Made by a program: the position numbers and the translations under genes. From Desulfolinea sp964487745 (GTDB taxonomy: Bacteria > Chloroflexota > Anaerolineae > Anaerolineales > Villigracilaceae), in the NCBI GenBank assembly GCA_964487745.1, contig CAZASG010000014.1, positions 1 to 64,000 on the forward strand: 64,000 nucleotides of DNA, in the 5' to 3' direction. The notes below the pieces were generated by a model. The model made no database searches and was not told where the DNA came from. It worked only from the letters and a program-made list of their open reading frames with translations. This document shows, one piece after another, positions 59,724-64,000 of this stretch (the stretch's first letter is position 1; every line of letters starts with the position of its first letter).

Positions 59724-60443
59724 ATGCCTTCCCCTTTAATCGGTCTCACTTCCAGCCATACAAGAAACGAATACGGACAACCCGCTGTGCAAGTCTTACG
59801 CACCTATATCCGCGAAGTCATTAAAGCCGGTGGCATTCCCCTCGTGATCCCATCAGAAACAGCACCAGAAATGCTCGATGAGCTTTACGCACACCTTGAT
59901 GGGTTGATCCTGACCGGCGGTGACGACATTGGCATTCATTATTTCAATGGGGAGCCGCACTCCACAGTACAGAAAGCGGATGACGAACGTGACGTGATCG
60001 AGCTTGCTTTGACAAAGATCGCAGTAAAAGGCAACAAGCCCCTGCTGGGCATCTGTCGCGGAATCCAGACCTTGAACGTCGCCCTCGGCGGTGATCTGTA
60101 TACTCATATTCAAGACCAGCACCCGGAAAAAGTTAAACACAACTACTATCCAGAATATCCGCGTGATCTGATCTCCCATCCTGTAACGATCAAGCCGGAC
60201 AGCAAGCTTTTCGACATTGTCGGCAAGGATAAAATCGAAGTCAATAGCCTGCATCATCAGGGTATCAAGACCCTTGCAGATGACCTTGTCGCGACAGCCT
60301 TCTCCCCCGACGGCATTATCGAGGCTGCTGAACTTCCCGACCATCCCTTCGCCATCGCCGTCCAATGGCATCCCGAGTGGATACCCGAACAACCAGCTTC
60401 ACAAGCTCTTTTCAAAGCCTTTATCAAAGCAGCAAAGAGTTGA
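59724..60443 (+). CDS. Peptidase C26 / gamma-glutamyl-GABA hydrolase family protein, copy 2
   Basis: A 239-residue paralogue of the preceding protein. Cys 111 lies in GICRGIQTLNVALGGDLYTHI (ends given) and the His-Glu pair in AVQWHPEWI near residue 214. LTGGDDIG replaces FSGGADIS. The two share the same layout and roughly half or more of their residues by eye, pointing to a tandem duplication with possible change in substrate. It is translated from the same message. A terminator follows. Confidence 0.9.
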   Translation: MPSPLIGLTSSHTRNEYGQPAVQVLRTYIREVIKAGGIPLVIPSETAPEMLDELYAHLDGLILTGGDDIGIHYFNGEPHSTVQKADDERDVIELALTKIAVKGNKPLLGICRGIQTLNVALGGDLYTHIQDQHPEKVKHNYYPEYPRDLISHPVTIKPDSKLFDIVGKDKIEVNSLHHQGIKTLADDLVATAFSPDGIIEAAELPDHPFAIAVQWHPEWIPEQPASQALFKAFIKAAKS

Positions 60444-60452
60444 AAACTAAGA

Positions 60453-60486
60453 TACCGAGTGTTTTGAAAGCGCTCGGTTTTTTTTA
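60453..60486 (+). terminator. Terminator after the C26 pair
   Basis: ACCGAGTG and CGCTCGGT (one G-T) pair over loop TTTTGAAAG, followed by eight T. Confidence 0.85.
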
Positions 60487-60545
60487 TCCATAAATGCTTC
60501 TGTACTCTTTTTTGCTGTATAATCACCAACAAAAAAGGACGGAAT

Positions 60546-61166
60546 ATGGACACATCATTTTGGCTGGAAGCGGTCGGTTATGCTGGATCAATCTTGGTAG
60601 CAATTTCATTAACAATGAAATCTTTGCTGCGCCTACGCATCATCAATTTGATCGGTGCGCTGGTTTTTGTAATCTACGGATTACTGATCGGAGCCTATCC
60701 CGTAGCTTTACTTAACGGCTTAATTGTTGGCATTGATCTCTACTATCTCGTTCAAATGCTGCGTCAGAAAGATTTCTTTAAGTTACTTGAAGTGCCACAT
60801 GATAGTGCCTATCTGAAAAATTTTGTTGATTTTTATCAAGACGAAATCAACGAGATTTTCCCCGATCTTAGATACATTCCAGCAGAGAAACACATCAACT
60901 TATTTATCCTGCGCAATATGGTTCCTGCCGGGCTGCTAATTCTTACGCCCGAAGAGTCTCAAGCCCAGGTTGTGCTTGATTACGTTATCCCGGATTATCG
61001 AGACTTTGGTGTGGCGAAATTCATCTTTGAAGAAAACGCTACCTATTTTGCAAAAGAAGGCATTCAGGAACTGATTTCGGTACCAGGCAGACCCAAACAT
61101 GCAGAATATCTTGAAAAGATGGGGTTCACGCTCAAAGAAGGAAAGTACATTCGTCGTCTTAATTAA
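60546..61166 (+). CDS. YgjV-like membrane segment fused to a GNAT-like domain
   Basis: A 206-residue protein. The first 75 residues contain three membrane helices of the YgjV/inner-membrane type (EAVGYAGSILVAISLTM; LRIINLIGALVFVIYGLLIG; ALLNGLIVGIDLYYL). The last 120 residues resemble a GNAT acetyltransferase-like fold (VVLDYVIPDYRDFGVAKFI, then HAEYLEKMGFTLKEG, the usual final GNAT motif). A TATAAT at 60518-60523 and AAAGGAC before the ATG support expression. It may acylate a substrate at the membrane; this is inference. Confidence 0.7.
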   Translation: MDTSFWLEAVGYAGSILVAISLTMKSLLRLRIINLIGALVFVIYGLLIGAYPVALLNGLIVGIDLYYLVQMLRQKDFFKLLEVPHDSAYLKNFVDFYQDEINEIFPDLRYIPAEKHINLFILRNMVPAGLLILTPEESQAQVVLDYVIPDYRDFGVAKFIFEENATYFAKEGIQELISVPGRPKHAEYLEKMGFTLKEGKYIRRLN

Positions 61167-61207
61167 CTACGAAATGTGGCACCCGCGCTCATGTTCACGC
61201 TTTGCTT

Positions 61208-61252
61208 CAGACTTCCGAAGGTTTTGAAACTTCGGAAGTCTGCGTTTATAAT
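61208..61252 (+). promoter_or_regulatory. Promoter embedded in a palindrome, upstream of murI
   Basis: TTGAAA (61224-61229), exactly 17 bases and TATAAT (61247-61252). The -35 lies in the centre of an inverted repeat (CAGACTTCCGAAG at 61208-61220, CTTCGGAAGTCTG at 61230-61242). The start point would be near 61259, the A of the ATG itself. Confidence 0.7.
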
Positions 61253-61258
61253 CCACTT

Positions 61259-62071
61259 ATGCAAAATTCCCCCATTGGTATCTTTGATTCCGGTGTTGGC
61301 GGGCTTTCAGTGCTACGCGCCATCCGCCAACAACTGCCTAACGAAAACCTGCTCTACTTTGCCGATCAGGTGCACGTACCCTACGGCCCGCGCGCTCTCG
61401 AGGAGATCCGTCAATTTTCCGAAGCCATTACTCAATTTCTAATCAATAAAGGCGCAAAGCTCATCGTTGTGGCTTGCAATACTGCTTCCGCTGCCGCGCT
61501 CCACTGGTTACGCGAAAAGCATCCTGAAATTCCTTTCGTGGGTATGGAGCCAGCTGTCAAGCCAGCTGCAGAACAAACCCACTCCGGCGTGGTCGGCGTT
61601 TTGGCAACCCCGGCCACCTTTCAGGGAAAACTCTACGCGTCGGTTGTGGAACGCTTTGCCAGCGGTGTAACGGTTCTTCAAAATACCTGCCCGGGGTTGG
61701 TAGAGGAGATCGAGCGCGGCGCACTGGATGGGGAAAAGACCCAGACTATTCTGGAAGCCGCGCTGCGCCCCATGCTCGGACGCGGGCTTGATACCGTTGT
61801 GTTGGGCTGTACCCACTATCCATTCGTAATACCGCAAATCGAAGCGATCTGCGGGGATTCTGTTCGAGTAGTCGACCCTGCTCCGGCGGTGGCACGGCAA
61901 GTTGAAAGGCGTCTCGACGCGCTACGATTATTATCTACAAACAAATCAGATATTGGCATTCAATTATTTACATCCGGGGAAGTCAAAATATTCAAATCCC
62001 TAGTCACCCAACTTTGCAAGAAGATATATCCCGTTCAAAAAGTCACTTGGGAAAAAGGGATGCCAAAATAA
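61259..62071 (+). CDS. murI: Glutamate racemase
   Basis: A 270-residue MurI that makes D-glutamate for peptidoglycan. The two catalytic Cys are C73 in ACNTAS and C184 in GCTHYP. The opening GIFDSGVGGLSVLR and FADQVHVPYG are typical. The start at 61259 is preferred over an upstream frame at 61202 that runs through the promoter. There is no ribosome-binding site, and the -10 lies only 6 bases before the ATG, so the message is probably leaderless. A bidirectional terminator follows. Confidence 0.95.
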   Translation: MQNSPIGIFDSGVGGLSVLRAIRQQLPNENLLYFADQVHVPYGPRALEEIRQFSEAITQFLINKGAKLIVVACNTASAAALHWLREKHPEIPFVGMEPAVKPAAEQTHSGVVGVLATPATFQGKLYASVVERFASGVTVLQNTCPGLVEEIERGALDGEKTQTILEAALRPMLGRGLDTVVLGCTHYPFVIPQIEAICGDSVRVVDPAPAVARQVERRLDALRLLSTNKSDIGIQLFTSGEVKIFKSLVTQLCKKIYPVQKVTWEKGMPK

Positions 62072-62107
62072 AAAGAGCCGCGCACTTTTAGGAGCGCGGC
62101 TCTTTTG
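62070..62107. terminator. Bidirectional terminator between murI and the lipoprotein gene
   Basis: AAAAGAGCCGCGC and GCGCGGCTCTTTT form a 13-bp stem with loop ACTTTTAGGA. Both sides give T-runs for the two convergent genes. Confidence 0.9.
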
Positions 62108-62111
62108 CTTT

Positions 62112-63107
62112 CTAGCGTCGCCCGGGGCGAGAGGGCAGCGAAGCTTCAAAACCGCCCAAACTGCGATTTGCCTGAGGCCACTCGCCGCGCGAGATCTGGC
62201 GCGTGAGACCATCAATGGAACCGCCGATATTCTGGAGTTGAGGGCCACCATTGGCAAGGATGCTGGCTTGGGCGTTCGCGCCAAGTTGGGCGATCTGGGT
62301 CATTTCTCCCAAGTCAATTTTCCGGTCAGCGAAGGATATTTTGATGGTATCCAGATAATCGTGGAGTTGGGTGAGCGTGCCATTCAGGTCGCCCGCGATT
62401 TCTGTCGGGGCAAGGTTTGCAAAGGTGCTCTCGCGCTCATCGAGATTTGCTTTGACCTGCGCAAAAAATTCATCACGCTCCTGCTGCGACGCGGCGACGT
62501 GTTCGGTCAGGTTGCCTGCGGCTTCATTAAGTTGGTCGATTGCGGCTGTAGCAGCTTCTGCACCAAGAGAAAGAAGCTCTTCCACTTCTTCGAGAACGTA
62601 AATGAGTTCATCGAGATCTTCTTCCATCGCAGTCAACAGATAAAGGATGTCGTCGGCATAGACGCCGTAGAGATCGTAGTAGGCAGCCAGTAATTCTTCG
62701 GCATAGTAGATAGCGGCCTCTGCGTCGTAAACATATGCAGCCGTCTCGTAGATTTCTTCCTCGGTCATCGTCCCGTCTGAAGTGGCCTGCGTGGTCGCTG
62801 CGGAAGAAGCTTCTGTTGCGACAACAGCTTCTTCAACGGCTTCGTCAATGAGGGCAGCCAACTCTTCTTCACTAAGCTCATAAACGTCTTCTTTTGGCTG
62901 AGGCGTGGGCGTGGGTGGCATGGCGACAGCGGTAGCCTGAACCGCATCCGCCACTGCGTTCTCGAAGTTGGCTTCAGCTGTGGCTGTAGCGGCAACTGCT
63001 GTCATTACCTGGTCGTCCACGCTGAGGGCTGGCTCTGTGTTGCCACAGGCTGACAAAGAGGCAAACAAAAGGGCCGCCAGCACAAAAGTTACTGTATATT
63101 TTTTCAT
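62112..63107 (-). CDS. Acidic helical lipoprotein of unknown function
   Basis: A 331-residue secreted lipoprotein. The start at 63107 (MKKYTVTFVLAALLFASLSAC) follows AGGAGAATATGCC; the lipobox Cys is residue 21. A low-complexity Ala/Thr region with PPTPTPQP (about 62-71) leads to a long acidic, mostly helical segment (about 75-250, EEELAALIDEAVEEAVV; DDILYLLTAMEEDLDELIYVLEEVEELL as coiled coil, ends given). The tail is basic and glycine-rich (GFEASLPSRPGRR). Thr-Pro linkers are common on Chloroflexota surface proteins. It is monocistronic. Function unknown. Confidence 0.75.
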   Translation of the reverse strand: MKKYTVTFVLAALLFASLSACGNTEPALSVDDQVMTAVAATATAEANFENAVADAVQATAVAMPPTPTPQPKEDVYELSEEELAALIDEAVEEAVVATEASSAATTQATSDGTMTEEEIYETAAYVYDAEAAIYYAEELLAAYYDLYGVYADDILYLLTAMEEDLDELIYVLEEVEELLSLGAEAATAAIDQLNEAAGNLTEHVAASQQERDEFFAQVKANLDERESTFANLAPTEIAGDLNGTLTQLHDYLDTIKISFADRKIDLGEMTQIAQLGANAQASILANGGPQLQNIGGSIDGLTRQISRGEWPQANRSLGGFEASLPSRPGRR

Positions 63108-63220
63108 GGCATATTCTCCTGAGTGTTCAGTGGTGCTCCCCACCGGTTTTCTCTACGCGAGAATTATACTCAGGAGAGGGCGGCTTCATTTTCCCCCATT
63201 GCTCCCAAAGAGGTTATTTC

Positions 63221-63373
63221 TCAGCTGGAAAGATAGATGCTTTTATTAAGTCCGTATTTTCTTTTGAAAGTGTTTCGAAGGTTAACAAAGGTCGCGCCCA
63301 AGGCTTCCAACCGCGCCGTCAGCTTATCCAAATCCTGAACGTGAAATTTAACTTCGGTTTCGGTATAGGTCAT
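63221..63373 (-). pseudogene. Truncated CYTH (class IV adenylate cyclase-like) remnant
   Basis: A 50-codon minus-strand frame from ATG 63373 to TGA 63221. Its first 33 residues (TETEVKFHVQDLDKLTARL, then EALGATFVN) match the start of CYTH-superfamily proteins, including the ExExK motif that binds triphosphate. Beyond residue 35 the similarity stops and the frame ends, whereas CYTH proteins need about 170 residues. No continuation is seen in any frame to 63108. It is best read as a 5' remnant of a deleted gene, in the otherwise empty 319-base gap between the lipoprotein and the biotin carrier genes. Confidence 0.6.
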
Positions 63374-63379
63374 GTTTTT

Positions 63380-63416
63380 CAAAAGAAGCCCAGCGCTTTG
63401 AAACGCTGAGCTTCTG
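63380..63416 (-). terminator. Terminator after the biotin carrier gene
   Basis: On the minus strand GAAGCTCAGCG pairs with CGCTGGGCTTC over 8 bases, followed by TTTTG. It lies just upstream of the CYTH remnant. Confidence 0.75.
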
Positions 63417-63426
63417 CTCGTTTTTT

Positions 63427-63924
63427 TTATTCTACGCTCAACATCTTTTGGCGCTGCTCGACGCTGTCGCCTGACTTGACCAAAACGCGCCCCACAACGC
63501 CATCACGCGGACATTTAAGTTCATTCTGCATTTTCATTGATTCGAGAATCAGCAGAACATCGCCTTCTTTCACATCTTGCCCTTCAACAACTGGCACAGT
63601 GACAACCAAACCAGGCATGGGGGCTTTGAGATGGAAGGGGCCCGTTTGAGCAACCTGTCCACCCGAGGCAGCTCGCAGGCGGCGCTCACGCTCATCCTCC
63701 ACCTTGCTGTGATAGAGGCGTCCTTTGATGAGTACTTCCAGATCTTCATCGCCCTGATAGACATAAGCTTCGTAGGATTTGCCATCCACGAGCAGGGAGA
63801 AGACGGGCTGCGATTCGAGGGATTCGAAATCAAGCTCGTAGACTTTGCCGTCCACAGAGACGTGGGTGTCGTCGATGATCTCGACCAGAAATTCTTTTCC
63901 GTCAATGGTTGTTATATATTTCAT
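63427..63924 (-). CDS. Biotin carboxyl carrier protein of an acyl-CoA carboxylase
   Basis: A 165-residue protein. The C-terminal 75 residues form a biotinyl domain with the modification site in ESMKMQNEL (Lys near residue 131) and APMPGLVV upstream. The N-terminal 85 residues are a beta-rich BT-like domain (YITTIDGKEFLVEI; VDGKSYEAYVYQGDEDLEVL), typical of the carrier part of propionyl- or acetyl-CoA carboxylases. Several in-frame starts exist; AGGTGAT suits 63924 or 63927. The gene is the last of a minus-strand unit that continues past the right edge. Confidence 0.88.
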   Translation of the reverse strand: MKYITTIDGKEFLVEIIDDTHVSVDGKVYELDFESLESQPVFSLLVDGKSYEAYVYQGDEDLEVLIKGRLYHSKVEDERERRLRAASGGQVAQTGPFHLKAPMPGLVVTVPVVEGQDVKEGDVLLILESMKMQNELKCPRDGVVGRVLVKSGDSVEQRQKMLSVE

Positions 63925-63936
63925 CATCGTCATCAC

Positions 63937-64000
63937 CTATCTATTCAAGCGTTCCCAGCGGGAAAGCCATTTCCAGTTGCTGGTATCGCGTTCACCACGC
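63937..64000 (-). CDS. C-terminal fragment of the next upstream gene
   Basis: Twenty codons end at TAG (63937-63939): the residues RGERDTSNWKWLSRWERLNR. The stop is 12 bases before the biotin carrier start, so the two share a message. By context it is likely another carboxylase subunit, but the tail alone is not diagnostic. Confidence 0.5.
   Translation of the reverse strand, partial: RGERDTSNWKWLSRWERLNR

Overview
The window looks like chromosome of a member of the Chloroflexota, most likely class Anaerolineae. This is judged from the overall gene set, the Ala/Glu/Pro- and TPTP-rich lipoprotein linkers, the paired large PAS/GAF/HD-GYP sensors, the DtxR-FeoA regulators and the mixed base composition. 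No 16S gene or other strict marker is present, so the class is an inference.

Layout. 1-3290: end of an NHL-repeat protein, a DoxX-like membrane protein, sucC-sucD and a small Cys-rich membrane protein. 3584-10368: a co-directional amino-acid block of aminotransferase, a fused glutamate-cysteine-ligase-like/M20 peptidase protein, aspartate kinase and aspartate-semialdehyde dehydrogenase. 10433-16666 (minus strand): tgt, uppP, an M20 carboxypeptidase, a phosphate-binding-like lipoprotein and a GH25/SH3b/phosphodiester-glycosidase wall protein. 16759-18986: a toroid-fold gene broken by one amber codon, a B3/4 protein and a small membrane protein. 19068-23645: an iron region with a DtxR regulator, a membrane-anchored DtxR/FeoA fusion, a frameshifted ICMT-like methyltransferase and FeoB split into two genes. 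23765-25746: tRNA-Gln(CTG) divergent from glnS. 25807-37542 (minus): alpha/beta hydrolase, uvrB, two large HD-GYP sensors sharing a duplicated GAF-HD-GYP half, and gltX. 37591-45249 (minus): the rod-shape and division block, in two transcription units, mreBCD-mrdA and minCDE-rodA. 45356-52444: degV and a complete oligopeptide ABC transporter whose binding protein appears circularly permuted. 52553-53917: an AT-rich SIR2-domain gene resembling anti-phage NADases, bracketed by two look-alike terminators. 54143-64000: YfcC-type transporter, DUF2817 peptidase, metallo-beta-lactamase-fold hydrolase, CBM48 protein, VOC protein, rplS, two tandem C26 peptidases, a YgjV/GNAT protein, murI, a lipoprotein, a truncated CYTH remnant and a biotin carrier protein.

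Most of the window is housekeeping. The peptide importer, YfcC transporter and several peptidases suggest a peptide- and amino-acid-using heterotroph. The strongest unusual observations are the permuted binding protein, the ligase-peptidase fusion, the FeoA-bearing membrane regulator beside split FeoB, the isolated SIR2 gene, the amber-interrupted gene, and a family of palindromes that serve as terminators or, before murI, overlap a promoter. All calls come from reading the sequence; no database search or structure prediction was run.
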